Below are positions 1 to 8,898 of a stretch of 64,000 bases of DNA, in pieces. A model generated the notes under the pieces. It was not told where the DNA came from and did not search any database. It worked only from the letters and a program-made list of their open reading frames with translations. Every line of letters begins with the position of its first letter. Position 1 is the first letter of the stretch. This DNA is from Defluviibacillus sp043739385. Its GTDB lineage: Bacteria; Pseudomonadota; Gammaproteobacteria; Burkholderiales; Burkholderiaceae_C. Where the stretch lies: NCBI GenBank assembly GCA_043739385.1, contig JAYUED010000027.1, positions 1 to 64,000 on the forward strand. Reading direction: 5' to 3'. A program made the position numbers and the translations under genes.

Positions 1-638
1 AATTCACTGAGCGTGGTGAAATTGTCATCTCTGTAAATGTGCTAGAGCGTTTGGGTAAAGACGTCAGGTTGCGCTTCACCGTGTCAGACACGGGTATAGG
101 CCTCACCCCTGAACAAATAAGCCGCTTGTTCCAGAGTTTTGAGCAAGCCGACGCTTCTACGACCCGTAAGTACGGTGGGACTGGCTTGGGATTAGCGATC
201 AGCAAGAATTTGGTTCAACTTATGGGTGGTGACGTGGGCGTCGAAAGTGAATATGGCCAAGGAAGTAAGTTTTGGTTCACTGCCCGCCTAGAGCAAGGTC
301 ATTTGTCGCCGATAGATGAAACGGCACACACATCGGCTTTGCCATCCCTATCGATGTCGAGCGGCGGAACGGTCGCCCGTGATGCCAACCCGAATAGCCA
401 TATTGGCATGACTGTTTCCAATGAAAATACTGAGCTATTTGCGGAGCTGTGCCGTAGACTGCAATTGTTATTGTCCCAAGATGACCCTGAGGCGGGCTCG
501 ATTTTCGAGGAAAACGGAGGCTTATTCCATGCGGCATTCATTGCTGACTACCATGAGCTGGAAACTGCCATTAAAAATTTTGATTTCGATGTCGCTTTAG
601 AAGTTTTATTGCGCGCGATAAATCAACAAAAAACTTAA
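1..638 (+). CDS. Sensor histidine kinase, C-terminal part (5' truncated by window edge)
   Basis: The reading frame is open from base 3, so the gene starts outside the window. The visible part is a GHKL ATPase (HATPase_c) domain with G1 box DTGIGL, F box FQSFEQAD and G2 box GTGLGLAI. It is followed by a short linker and a roughly 70-residue acidic helical tail (…DFDVALEVLLRA) of the kind that ends many Burkholderiales hybrid kinases. No receiver domain lies between the ATPase and the tail, although one or two usually do in such hybrids. The HD-GYP response regulator begins 11 bases after the stop and is the likely phosphotransfer partner in one operon. The sensor input cannot be known from this fragment. 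Confidence 0.9.
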   Translation, partial: FTERGEIVISVNVLERLGKDVRLRFTVSDTGIGLTPEQISRLFQSFEQADASTTRKYGGTGLGLAISKNLVQLMGGDVGVESEYGQGSKFWFTARLEQGHLSPIDETAHTSALPSLSMSSGGTVARDANPNSHIGMTVSNENTELFAELCRRLQLLLSQDDPEAGSIFEENGGLFHAAFIADYHELETAIKNFDFDVALEVLLRAINQQKT

Positions 639-649
639 AAAATAACTCA

Positions 650-1831
650 ATGGATGACCACCTAGTCAATTTCCTCAAAAAGTCTACTATTTTGGTGGTG
701 GACGATACGCCTGACAACCTAATGCTTATGCACGGTTTGTTAAAGACAGACTACAAAGTCAAAGTGGCTAACAGTGGCGAGAAGGCGCTAAAAATTGTCA
801 ACTCTGATACGCCGCCCGATTTGATTTTGCTTGACATCATGATGCCCGAGATGGATGGTTATGAGGTCTGCCGACAGCTCAAAATCAATGCCGCTACACG
901 TGATATTCCTGTGATTTTTTTGACTGCGAAGGCCGAGATTGAAGACGAGCGCCGTGGTCTGGAGTTGGGTGCGGTGGATTACATCACCAAGCCCATCAGC
1001 CCACCTATCGTGCTGGCACGGGTGAAAACTCAGCTTACGCTGAAAGCTTCGGCTGATTTTTTACGGGATAAAAATGATTTTTTAGAGCAAGAGATAAGCC
1101 GCCGTACACGTGAGGTGATCGCTATTCAGGATGTGACGATTCTCACCATGGCGTCTCTGGCTGAGACGCGCGATTCAGACACTGGAAACCACATTCGCCG
1201 CACCCAGTATTACATCTTGGCCATTGCCAAAAAATTGCAATCACATCCACGGTTCATCTCTTTTTTGACGAATGCCACTATCAACATGCTGTTTAAATCG
1301 GCTCCGCTGCACGACATTGGCAAAGTGGGTATTCCTGATCGTATTTTGCTCAAACCCGGTAAATTTGAGCCTTACGAGTTTGAGATTATGAAGCGCCACA
1401 CCACGCTTGGGCGGGACGCTATCGAACACGCGGAGCGGTCCCTGGGTGTTGAGGTTGAATTTTTGAAATTAGCCAAGGAAATTGCGCTTTCCCACCAAGA
1501 AAAATGGGATGGCTCGGGCTACCCTGAAGGTTTGGCCGGTGACGACATCCCCATCTCCGCACGGTTTATGGCAATTGCCGACGTGTATGACGCGCTCATT
1601 AGCCGCCGGGTTTACAAAGAGGGTATGTCCCACGAAAAGGCCGTGGCTATTATCACCGAAGGCCGTGGCTCCCACTTTGATCCTGATGTAGTCGATGCCT
1701 TCTTGGAGATCAAAGAAGACTTTCGTGCTATTGCCCTAAAGTACGGTGACTCCGACCAGGATATGAAGAAAAAGGCGGAGTTTCTGGAGACCAGTGGGAT
1801 GGCTCCTGCCCCGCCGCCATGTGCAGCTTAA
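650..1831 (+). CDS. Two-component response regulator with HD-GYP phosphodiesterase domain (RpfG-like)
   Basis: This 393-residue protein joins a receiver domain to an HD-GYP domain, the architecture of RpfG-type enzymes that hydrolyse cyclic-di-GMP when phosphorylated. The receiver (about 14-130) has the acidic pair at D18/D19, phospho-acceptor D62 in LLDIMMPEMDG and the conserved lysine in DYITKP. The HD-GYP domain (about 160-355) carries H181, the HD pair H221/D222, H250, H282 and the GSGYP signature at 288-292, so all expected metal ligands appear present. It starts just after the upstream kinase, which fits a kinase-regulator operon. A strong hairpin lies just past the stop. The physiological output is not known from sequence. 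Confidence 0.95.
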   Translation: MDDHLVNFLKKSTILVVDDTPDNLMLMHGLLKTDYKVKVANSGEKALKIVNSDTPPDLILLDIMMPEMDGYEVCRQLKINAATRDIPVIFLTAKAEIEDERRGLELGAVDYITKPISPPIVLARVKTQLTLKASADFLRDKNDFLEQEISRRTREVIAIQDVTILTMASLAETRDSDTGNHIRRTQYYILAIAKKLQSHPRFISFLTNATINMLFKSAPLHDIGKVGIPDRILLKPGKFEPYEFEIMKRHTTLGRDAIEHAERSLGVEVEFLKLAKEIALSHQEKWDGSGYPEGLAGDDIPISARFMAIADVYDALISRRVYKEGMSHEKAVAIITEGRGSHFDPDVVDAFLEIKEDFRAIALKYGDSDQDMKKKAEFLETSGMAPAPPPCAA

Positions 1832-1844
1832 AGATTGATGGAGT

Positions 1845-1870
1845 TGGACAACGGCTTACGCCGTTGTCCA
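1845..1870. terminator. Perfect 11-bp hairpin between convergent genes
   Basis: An 11-bp perfect inverted repeat (TGGACAACGGC and its complement) with loop TTAC lies between the HD-GYP gene and the 3' end of argH on the other strand. Neither side has a clear T-run, so a bidirectional terminator is plausible but its strength is uncertain. Confidence 0.55.
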
Positions 1871-1897
1871 GTTACGCAGTTACCCCGTGCCCTTGCG

Positions 1898-3355
1898 CTA
1901 GAGTGCATTAAAACGGGTCATGTGCCGCTCAATTTGGCGTGTCACCTGTGCAGGTGCCGTGCCTCCCAAGGTATTGCGGGCGTTCAGTGAGCCCCGCAGG
2001 CTCAAGACCTCAAACACATCTTCTCCAATGTCTGGGTTGAATTTTTGCAATTCAGCTAGTGGGAGTTCGCTCAAATCAATACCCTGTGTGATCGCTGTTT
2101 TGACCGCATGGGCCACCACTTCGTGCGCATCACGGAAGGCCAAGCCTTTTTTAACCAGGTAATCGGCTAAATCCGTTGCTGTAGCGTAGCCTTTGCGCGC
2201 TGCCAGCTCCATCGCTTGGGGTTTGACGGTTATGCCGCCTTCTTTCAGGCCCGTCGAAGGGCTCACTTGCCCACCCACCATCTCAGCAAAGATTCGCAGC
2301 GTGTCTTTGAGCGTGTCTACCGTGTCAAACAACGGCTCTTTGTCTTCCTGATTATCTTTGTTGTAGGCCAGTGGCTGGCCCTTCATCAGCGTAATCAAGC
2401 CCACTAAATGGCCTACTACACGACCGGTTTTGCCCCGCGCCAGCTCGGGTACGTCAGGGTTTTTCTTTTGCGGCATGATCGAGCTGCCTGTCGTGAAGCG
2501 ATCGGCAATCTGAATAAAACCGAAGTTCTGACTCATCCATAAAATCAACTCTTCCGACAGGCGGCTGATGTGCACCATCACCAGCGAGGCCGCAGCGCTG
2601 AACTCGATGGCAAAGTCGCGGTCGCTCACGGCATCCAAGCTGTTTTGGCAGACGCAAGGCCGGCCTTGCTCGTCCACCATCCCCAGCAAGCTCGCTACCA
2701 GCTCACGGTCTAGTGGGTAGCTGGTGCCAGCCAGTGCAGCGGCTCCCAAAGGCAAGCGGTTCACCCGCCGGCGCACATCTGCCATACGTTCAGCGTCACG
2801 GGCGAACATTTCCACATAAGCTAGCAAGTGGTGCGCAAAGCTCACCGGCTGTGCTACTTGCAGATGGGTAAAGCCGGGCATGATCACTTCCACGTTTTTG
2901 GAGGCTACTTCGACCAACGCCTGTTGCAGTTCAGTCAGCAGGCCGCTGATGAGGTCAATCTCGTGGCGCAACCACAGCCGTACGTCTGTGGCGACCTGGT
3001 CATTGCGGCTTCGGCCCGTGTGCAGGCGCTTACCTGCATCACCGACCAGTTGGGTCAGACGCGCTTCAATATTGAGGTGAACGTCTTCCAAATCTAATTG
3101 CCAATTGAAGTTGCCAGACTCGATTTCTTCAGTGATTTGGGCCATGCCACGCTCTATGGACGCATGGTCGTCCTTAGTGATAATGGACTGCGTCGCCAGC
3201 ATTTTGGCGTGTGCCAGGGACCCGGTAATGTCGGCTTGCCACAAGCGCTTGTCGAAGAATACGCTGGCGGTATAGCGTTTCACCAAATCGCTCATAGGCT
3301 CGGTGAACAAAGCCGACCAGGCTTGGGATTTGGTATCGAGTTGGTTTTTGGACAT
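1898..3355 (-). CDS. argH: Argininosuccinate lyase
   Basis: It catalyses the last step of arginine synthesis, splitting argininosuccinate into arginine and fumarate in the cytosol. The 485-residue protein has the fumarase/aspartase superfamily signature GSSIMPQKKNPDVPE, the N-terminal SRNDQVATD motif and TGSLAHAKML, all typical of ArgH. It is slightly longer than usual (about 460 residues) because 12 residues, QVSPSTGLKEGG, appear inserted between MVGG and ITVKP, where ArgH proteins normally run straight on. This insert is encoded by a palindromic TCGA-centred sequence and is described separately. No clear ribosome binding site precedes the ATG. The arginine made here is a building block for the cyanophycin synthetases further along. 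Confidence 0.96.
   Translation of the reverse strand: MSKNQLDTKSQAWSALFTEPMSDLVKRYTASVFFDKRLWQADITGSLAHAKMLATQSIITKDDHASIERGMAQITEEIESGNFNWQLDLEDVHLNIEARLTQLVGDAGKRLHTGRSRNDQVATDVRLWLRHEIDLISGLLTELQQALVEVASKNVEVIMPGFTHLQVAQPVSFAHHLLAYVEMFARDAERMADVRRRVNRLPLGAAALAGTSYPLDRELVASLLGMVDEQGRPCVCQNSLDAVSDRDFAIEFSAAASLVMVHISRLSEELILWMSQNFGFIQIADRFTTGSSIMPQKKNPDVPELARGKTGRVVGHLVGLITLMKGQPLAYNKDNQEDKEPLFDTVDTLKDTLRIFAEMVGGQVSPSTGLKEGGITVKPQAMELAARKGYATATDLADYLVKKGLAFRDAHEVVAHAVKTAITQGIDLSELPLAELQKFNPDIGEDVFEVLSLRGSLNARNTLGGTAPAQVTRQIERHMTRFNAL
2234..2269. repeat. 36-bp in-frame palindromic insert within argH
   Basis: On the + strand it contains GCCCGTCGAAGGGC (2249-2262), an interrupted palindrome centred near TCGA. 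It encodes 12 residues that duplicate a GG and interrupt the otherwise conserved MVGG-ITVKP stretch of ArgH. The form resembles the short TCGA-centred hairpin repeats scattered in many proteobacterial genomes. That identity is inference. Confidence 0.5.
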
Positions 3356-3469
3356 GGGGGCGGGGGACTACAAGCTATAAAAGATTTGCAAATTTTATCG
3401 GTCTTCCAGCCAATTCCTTTGGCGCCTCTTTTACGCCGATTCCTGACGTGGCAAATCGCCTTGTTTTTG

Positions 3470-3694
3470 ATGTCTGCACTGTCGTCGGTGTGGTCTTGCG
3501 CGCCAAAGCCTATGCACCAGCGACGGCCACAGCCTTTGGATGCTTCACTGAATGAATTGGAAGTACAGCACCCGCAACTTCTGCGTTTTCACCAAAACAC
3601 CTTGGTCGCCCACCATGCCCTACGTGCGCTGGAGCAGGTGATAGAGCAACAGGCAACGACTGAAGCTTATTCGATCAATTGTGGCGTGATTTAG
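3470..3694 (+). CDS. Small hypothetical protein, divergent from argH
   Basis: A 74-residue open frame starts at ATG 3470, or at TTG 3461 just upstream. The start has a short hydrophobic stretch and a cysteine (SSVWSC), followed by a polar, Gln/His-rich helical segment. It could be a small lipoprotein, but the lipobox is poor and no good ribosome binding site is visible. I do not recognise a family. It is kept because it fills the space divergent from argH and its composition is protein-like. It may be non-coding. Confidence 0.3.
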   Translation: MSALSSVWSCAPKPMHQRRPQPLDASLNELEVQHPQLLRFHQNTLVAHHALRALEQVIEQQATTEAYSINCGVI

Positions 3695-3873
3695 ACTTAA
3701 AATTACCGTGTGAAATCGCACAATTAAAATAAAAAGTAATTTTTTGTAATTTTTCGTAACTTTTGCAAGTAATGAATATTTCTTGATTTTTAATATTGTG
3801 TGTATGTTGGGTGCGTCGTAATATTTATTGCGGGATTTGTATATTTTAATTATAAATTAATTGGTAAATTAAA
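3695..3873. other. AT-rich intergenic leader of the EAL gene
   Basis: This 179-base stretch is far richer in A and T than the rest of the window, with many runs of T and A. No gene fits here. It must hold the promoter of the EAL gene, but several TATAAT-like hexamers make a single choice impossible. Confidence 0.6.
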
Positions 3874-4647
3874 ATGAATAATATTATTAATATTTCCTCA
3901 ATTAATATTCCGGATCCAGGGTGTATTGTATGCAAAGATCCATTAGATTTTGATTTTACTTTTGCTTTTCAACCTATCGTGGATGTTGGCCGCCGAACTG
4001 TCTTTGCTTATGAAGCACTGGTTCGTGGAATCAATGGAGAGGGTGCATTTCATATATTAAGCAAGATAAACGAAGAGACCCGTTATCGCTTTGATCAACA
4101 GTGCCGTATACGAAGTATTTTTCTTGCCCAGCGATTAGGTATGAAGGAGAAAATTTCTATTAATTTTTTACCCAATGCAGTTTATCAACCTGAATTGTGC
4201 ATTCGTACAACAATCTTGGCTGCAGAAGCTGCCGGTTTCCCTTTGAGTCAAATTATATTTGAAGTCACAGAAGGGCAGCAAATTTTAGAGCCTGAAAAAT
4301 TATTGGCTATTTTTCGCTACTATCGCGATCGCGGATTTTCTACTGCAATTGATGATTTTGGTGCAGGCTATGCAGGATTGGCTTTGTTGGCCGATTTTCA
4401 ACCAAATATTATTAAACTTGATATTTACTTAGTGCGCGATATTGACACTAATGTTGTCAAGCAAGCCTTGATTAAGGGTATTATTTTGACTTCAAAATTG
4501 CTAGGCATACAGATCATTGCTGAAGGTGTTGAAACAGCTGCAGAGGTCGGGTGGTTTATGTCACATGGTATATACTTGATGCAAGGATATTATTTTGCAA
4601 AACCTGGTTTTGAATCTCTTCCTGCAATAACCACCTGGGAGTATTGA
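3874..4647 (+). CDS. Stand-alone EAL-domain cyclic-di-GMP phosphodiesterase
   Basis: Almost the whole 257-residue protein is one EAL domain, predicted to hydrolyse cyclic-di-GMP to pGpG in the cytosol. The metal- and substrate-binding motifs are present: EALVRG at 47-52, N97, FEVTE with E130 and E133, DDFGAGY from D160, KLD with K181/D183, AEGVE with E217/E220 and QGYYF from Q237. It should therefore be catalytically competent. There is no attached sensor or GGDEF domain. The single-domain form resembles EAL proteins that act as adaptors, so a regulatory role is possible. Codons end strongly in A or T, unlike neighbouring genes, which suggests transfer or relaxed constraint. Its stop is two bases from the convergent end of recJ. 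Confidence 0.9.
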   Translation: MNNIINISSINIPDPGCIVCKDPLDFDFTFAFQPIVDVGRRTVFAYEALVRGINGEGAFHILSKINEETRYRFDQQCRIRSIFLAQRLGMKEKISINFLPNAVYQPELCIRTTILAAEAAGFPLSQIIFEVTEGQQILEPEKLLAIFRYYRDRGFSTAIDDFGAGYAGLALLADFQPNIIKLDIYLVRDIDTNVVKQALIKGIILTSKLLGIQIIAEGVETAAEVGWFMSHGIYLMQGYYFAKPGFESLPAITTWEY

Positions 4648-4649
4648 TC

Positions 4650-6386
4650 TTAAATCTCTGCGCCTTCAATCAAAAATTTAACCTTGCGCACGCCTTGCCA
4701 CTCGTCAGCATCCAGTCGAAATGCCAGCTTTACCCGCGACGGCAGAGGTTCGGTGTGGCCAAACCAAATTCCGTCTACGGGTTGGCCCTGATGCTTGAGT
4801 TTGAGTGACAAATGTTTTTCGCCTACCAAGCGTTGTGAAATCACTTCTACCTCTTCGCTGAAGGTAGGGGGCGCAAAACCTTGGCCCCAGACTTCCTTGT
4901 GAAGAGTGTCTACCAGCTCCACGCGGCGGTATTCCGGGCTTAAGGGGCCATCGGTTTCTATCCGGCGGGCCAAGGTAGCGGCAGTGAGCCACTCTAGTGC
5001 GACTTGGGCCAAAGCTTGCTCAAAGGTGTCGAATTGATCTTCGGTGATGGTGCAGCCCGCTGCCATAGCGTGGCCACCAAAGCGCAGCAGTACGCCAGGG
5101 TGGCGTTTGGCTACCAAATCTAAGGCGTCGCGCAAGTGGAAGCCTGGAATGGAACGGCCTGAGCCTTTGAGTTCATGTTCTTTGCCAGGGGCGGCGCTGG
5201 CGGCGAAGACGAAGGTGGGGCGGTGTAGCTTGTCTTTAATGCGGCTGGCGACGATCCCGACGACGCCTTCGTGGAAGTCGGGATCGAAGACGCAGATGGC
5301 AGGCGGCGGATTTACCTCGCCGTTAGCGTCTTCATCGAACAGCGATTCGGCGATGGCAAAGGCCTGCTCTCGCATCCCTCCTTCAATTTCTCGGCGCTCC
5401 CGGTTGATTGAGTCAAGCTGTTTGGCCAAGGCATCCGCACGGACGGGGTCGTCTGTCAGTAGGCATTCAATGCCCAGCGTCATGTCACTGAGACGGCCAG
5501 CGGCGTTGATGCGTGGACCGAGCGCAAAACCAAAATCGAAGGTGGTAACGGCGTTGGCTTTGCGGCTTGCCGCAGTGAACAGGGCGGCCATGCCTGCAGG
5601 CAGTGCTCCGACGCGTACTCGCTTCAAGCCCTGAGCGACGAGGCGGCGGTTGTTGGCGTCGAGTTTGACAACATCCGCAACGGTGCCCAAGGCGACGAGT
5701 GGCAGCAGTGTGTCAAGTTTGGGCTGGTTTTCGGTCGTGAACACACCGCGCTGGCGCAACTCTGCCCGCAGTGCCAGCAGTACGTAGAACATCACACCAA
5801 CACCAGCGATGCTTTTGCTCTCAAAGGCGCAGCCGGGCTGGTTTGGGTTAACGATCACGTCAGCAAGGGGCAGAAAAATTTCACCGTCTTTCAGGCCGGG
5901 CAGGTGGTGGTCGGTGACGAGTACATCCAAGCCCAGAGCTTTGGCAGTGGCTACACCTTCAACACTGGCGATGCCGTTGTCCACGGTGATGAGGATATCT
6001 GCGCCGCTGGCTTTCACGCGCTCTGAGATGGGCGGCGTGAGGCCGTAGCCATCTACCACGCGATCTGGAACTAGGTAGCTGACGTGCCGCGCACCCAGCA
6101 TGCGCAGGCCACGCACGCCTACTGCGCATGCGGTGGCACCGTCGCAGTCGTAGTCGGCCACGATACAGAGTTTTTTGTGATGGTGAATAGCATCGGCCAG
6201 CATAACGGCAGCCTGTGCGGCACCCATGAGCGTGTTGGGGGGGAGTAATCGTGCGAGACCTTCGTCCAATTCGTCTTTGTTGTGCATTCCTCGGGCAGCA
6301 AAGAGGCGGGCAAGCAGTGGGTGAACTCCAGCTTGCTCTAAAGCCCAAACGGCGCGAGGAGGGGCATCGCGAACTTCAATTTTCAT
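4650..6386 (-). CDS. recJ: Single-stranded-DNA-specific exonuclease RecJ
   Basis: RecJ degrades single-stranded DNA 5' to 3' in RecF-pathway recombination and mismatch repair. The 578-residue length is normal. Visible motifs of the DHH superfamily are DYDCDG at 78-83 (motif I), VDNG around D136, DHH at 159-161 and, in the DHHA1 domain, FGGHAMAAG. GPRINAAGRL and LGTVADVV are also RecJ-typical. Its ATG overlaps the stop of the upstream rpfE-like gene in ATGA, so the two are translationally coupled. The same pair is adjacent in the Xanthomonas rpf region. Confidence 0.97.
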   Translation of the reverse strand: MKIEVRDAPPRAVWALEQAGVHPLLARLFAARGMHNKDELDEGLARLLPPNTLMGAAQAAVMLADAIHHHKKLCIVADYDCDGATACAVGVRGLRMLGARHVSYLVPDRVVDGYGLTPPISERVKASGADILITVDNGIASVEGVATAKALGLDVLVTDHHLPGLKDGEIFLPLADVIVNPNQPGCAFESKSIAGVGVMFYVLLALRAELRQRGVFTTENQPKLDTLLPLVALGTVADVVKLDANNRRLVAQGLKRVRVGALPAGMAALFTAASRKANAVTTFDFGFALGPRINAAGRLSDMTLGIECLLTDDPVRADALAKQLDSINRERREIEGGMREQAFAIAESLFDEDANGEVNPPPAICVFDPDFHEGVVGIVASRIKDKLHRPTFVFAASAAPGKEHELKGSGRSIPGFHLRDALDLVAKRHPGVLLRFGGHAMAAGCTITEDQFDTFEQALAQVALEWLTAATLARRIETDGPLSPEYRRVELVDTLHKEVWGQGFAPPTFSEEVEVISQRLVGEKHLSLKLKHQGQPVDGIWFGHTEPLPSRVKLAFRLDADEWQGVRKVKFLIEGAEI

Positions 6387-7495
6387 AGCTTGCTGAGTAC
6401 GTCCTGTACGGGCTTTCTGATAATTTGACTAGAAATTCGCTTCGACCAGCGGGACAGCTTGGATTGCGGTATGACCTGGAAGGTGAAGGCATTTCGCTCA
6501 CCGCACAAGGTTAGCTGGGGCAACGGGCATTCGGGGCTAGGTAAGCCAGCATTTTGCTCGGCCTGCAGCAAATCGACGCAATAGGTCGCGTCAATCTGCC
6601 GCCAGGCGGTGATCCAGGCTGCTCGATCTTCGCGCAGGGTCGCTTCACGCAGGGCTTGTGGGATATGGACTGTGAGTGCGTCGAGTGAGAGAGGCATACC
6701 TGGCAAACCGGGTTGTGGGTCATGCCAATGCTCTTCGGGTGCGGCTGGGATGAACTGGGATTCGGAAGCCCAGTCGAAGCTGGAATCCAGCCCGGAGTGC
6801 AAAGGAGCGCCAATCAGTGCCGATTCACGCCCAGTGCCGCTAATCCAAAACGAGTTGACTTCAAGCAGGCCCTGCGCGGCGCGTTTGTCGTTCACCGGGT
6901 GGGTATACAGCAGCATTTGCATTTCGTTTTGCAGGCGACGCAATGAACGAGCTTGCTTGGCTTCGGGGATCCAGCGTTCGACACTTTGGCCAATCACGCG
7001 GTCTAGTGATGCTGTGGCCAGTCCGCGAAAGATGTCACCCGTGGCCAGCCAGCGGGTTGGGCTGTCGTAGCTAAGGGCGATACCGTCCTCGGCAAAATAG
7101 GGGCGCATGGCTTCAAGTAGCGCTTGCGAGTCTGCTTCGCTTAAGTTCAGCGTTGCGGGGTCTCCCATGCGGATGTGGTCAGCAGCTACATCCCAGCGGC
7201 AGGGCGTGATGAAGGCCCAGGCGGCAGTACGGTCAAAGGTCTGGGTTTGCTGTAGCGCATGCCAAGTGGCCCACGGGAAGCGGCCATCGTCAAGGCGTGG
7301 CGCTTTGTCGATACCGGTAAGTGCGCGGGCATGGGCGCGCTCGTGTGGCGGCGAAAAGCTGGACAACTCACCCTCGTCCACATAAATCAGGGGGAGCAGT
7401 GCTAACAGGCGCTCTAAATTAGGCAGTTTGAGCAAGCGCAGTGCTTCATCAAAGCCGGGCGCTTGGCTGCTGGCGTAGGGAATCAACAAATGCAT
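6383..7495 (-). CDS. RpfE-like / phosphoglycerate-mutase-like conserved protein
   Basis: This 370-residue protein belongs to the family annotated in Burkholderiales and xanthomonads as RpfE-type regulatory protein or cofactor-independent phosphoglycerate mutase-like protein. The start MHLLIPYAS at 7495 is preferred over an upstream in-frame codon at 7615, because family members begin with this segment. Recognisable conserved pieces are LPNLERLLALL, SPPHERA, TPCRWDVAADHI, LDRVIG, QNEMQMLLYTHPVN and VNSFWISGTG. It overlaps recJ by four bases. In Xanthomonas, rpfE lies next to recJ in the region that regulates pathogenicity factors, but a biochemical role is not established and none can be read from this sequence. 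Confidence 0.8.
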   Translation of the reverse strand: MHLLIPYASSQAPGFDEALRLLKLPNLERLLALLPLIYVDEGELSSFSPPHERAHARALTGIDKAPRLDDGRFPWATWHALQQTQTFDRTAAWAFITPCRWDVAADHIRMGDPATLNLSEADSQALLEAMRPYFAEDGIALSYDSPTRWLATGDIFRGLATASLDRVIGQSVERWIPEAKQARSLRRLQNEMQMLLYTHPVNDKRAAQGLLEVNSFWISGTGRESALIGAPLHSGLDSSFDWASESQFIPAAPEEHWHDPQPGLPGMPLSLDALTVHIPQALREATLREDRAAWITAWRQIDATYCVDLLQAEQNAGLPSPECPLPQLTLCGERNAFTFQVIPQSKLSRWSKRISSQIIRKPVQDVLSKL

Positions 7496-7629
7496 AGCGG
7501 CGTAGATGCTTAAATACGTAGGTACGTAGAGTCTTAGAAGTCTTCGGTGGTCTGGCAAATCAGGTGCACCAGCATACCGCGCTCGATGATTCAATTCTAG
7601 GGCGGTAGGCACCATGCCAGAATCGAGCC

Positions 7630-8898
7630 ATGCAATTTCCTTATGAACTGACTTTGGGCTGGCGTTATACGCGGGCCGGGCGAGCCACCCGGCGCAATGG
7701 CTTTATCTCTTTTATTTCTGGCGTGTCTATGCTGGGTATCGCACTGGGCGTAGCGGCACTCATCATCGTGCTGAGCGTGATGAACGGCTTCCAAAAAGAG
7801 GTGCTGGATCGCATGCTGAGTGTGGTGTCCCACATTGAAATCTACGCGGCTGGTGGCGGTGCTTTGCCAAATCTGGAGGCCAGTCTTGCCAAAGTCCGGC
7901 AAAACCCCGAGGTGGTGGGTGCTGCACCCTTCATAGCATCCCAAGCTCTTTTAGCAAGGGGCGAAGAGATGAAAGGTGCTGTTATTCGCGGTATTGACCC
8001 TGCTTTGGAGTCGCAGGTCACTGACATGATGCAGGGGCAGAAAAACAATGCCCAAACCTCTGCTTTAAGCAAATTGATTCCCGGTGAGTTCGGCATCGTG
8101 CTGGGCGGTGAACTGGCCCGTTCCATGGGCGTGGTGACGGGTGACAAGGTAACGCTAGTCGCCCCGAGTGGACAAATTACGCCTGCGGGCGTAGTGCCAC
8201 GTCTGAAGCAAATGACGGTGGTGGGTACTTTTGATTCAGGCCACTATGAGTACGATTCTGGCCTCGCGCTGCTGCATATCGACGATGCAGCCCGCATTTT
8301 TCGCCTGGAAGGCCCCAGCGGTATCCGCGTGAAGCTCAAGGATTTGCACCAAGCTCGCAGCGTAGCGCGCCAACTGGCCGAGCAATTGGGGCCAGAAGTC
8401 GTCATGCGCGACTGGACGCAGCAAAACCGCACCTGGTTTTCCGCTGTGCAGCTCGAAAAACGCATGATGTTCATCATCTTGACGCTGATCGTCGCGGTGG
8501 CGGCGTTTAACTTGGTCAGCACCTTGGTGATGACGGTGACGGACAAGCGCGCTGACATCGCCATTCTGCGTACCCTAGGGGCCAGCCCGCGCAGCATCAT
8601 GAAGATTTTTGTGGTGCAAGGCGCTATGGTCGGCGTGCTGGGCACTCTGGCAGGCTTGGGGCTAGGGCTACTTGTAGCGTTCAACATCGACGTCTTGGTG
8701 CCGGCGCTGGAGCGCTTGCTGCAAGCTAGGTTTTTGCCGGCCGATGTTTACCTTATCAGCCGTATGCCCAGCGATCCTCAGAGTGGGGACATTGTGCCGA
8801 TAGCGATCATCGCGCTGGTGCTGTCTTTTGTTGCCACCCTGTACCCGAGTTGGCGCGCCAGCCGCGTGAATCCCGCCGAGGCCTTGCGATATGAGTAA
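7630..8898 (+). CDS. lolC: Lipoprotein-releasing ABC transporter permease LolC/LolE
   Basis: This is the inner-membrane subunit that hands outer-membrane lipoproteins to LolA. The 422 residues start with the family hallmark FISFISGVSMLGIALGVAALIIVLSV split over the first membrane helix, followed by MNGF. A large periplasmic domain comes next, then three C-terminal membrane helices (about 275-300, 320-345 and 380-410) and the ending YPSWRASRVNPAEALRYE. Only one permease gene is present, so the complex is probably a homodimer, as in many non-enteric proteobacteria. It overlaps lolD by eight bases. The divergent rpfE-recJ pair begins 134 bases upstream, and that gap should hold both promoters. 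Confidence 0.95.
   Translation: MQFPYELTLGWRYTRAGRATRRNGFISFISGVSMLGIALGVAALIIVLSVMNGFQKEVLDRMLSVVSHIEIYAAGGGALPNLEASLAKVRQNPEVVGAAPFIASQALLARGEEMKGAVIRGIDPALESQVTDMMQGQKNNAQTSALSKLIPGEFGIVLGGELARSMGVVTGDKVTLVAPSGQITPAGVVPRLKQMTVVGTFDSGHYEYDSGLALLHIDDAARIFRLEGPSGIRVKLKDLHQARSVARQLAEQLGPEVVMRDWTQQNRTWFSAVQLEKRMMFIILTLIVAVAAFNLVSTLVMTVTDKRADIAILRTLGASPRSIMKIFVVQGAMVGVLGTLAGLGLGLLVAFNIDVLVPALERLLQARFLPADVYLISRMPSDPQSGDIVPIAIIALVLSFVATLYPSWRASRVNPAEALRYE

Noticed and set aside
6741..6810. TCGAAG-containing stretch in the rpfE-like gene as another copy of the argH palindrome
   Set aside because: Only a few bases match and the encoded protein segment fits the family without interruption.
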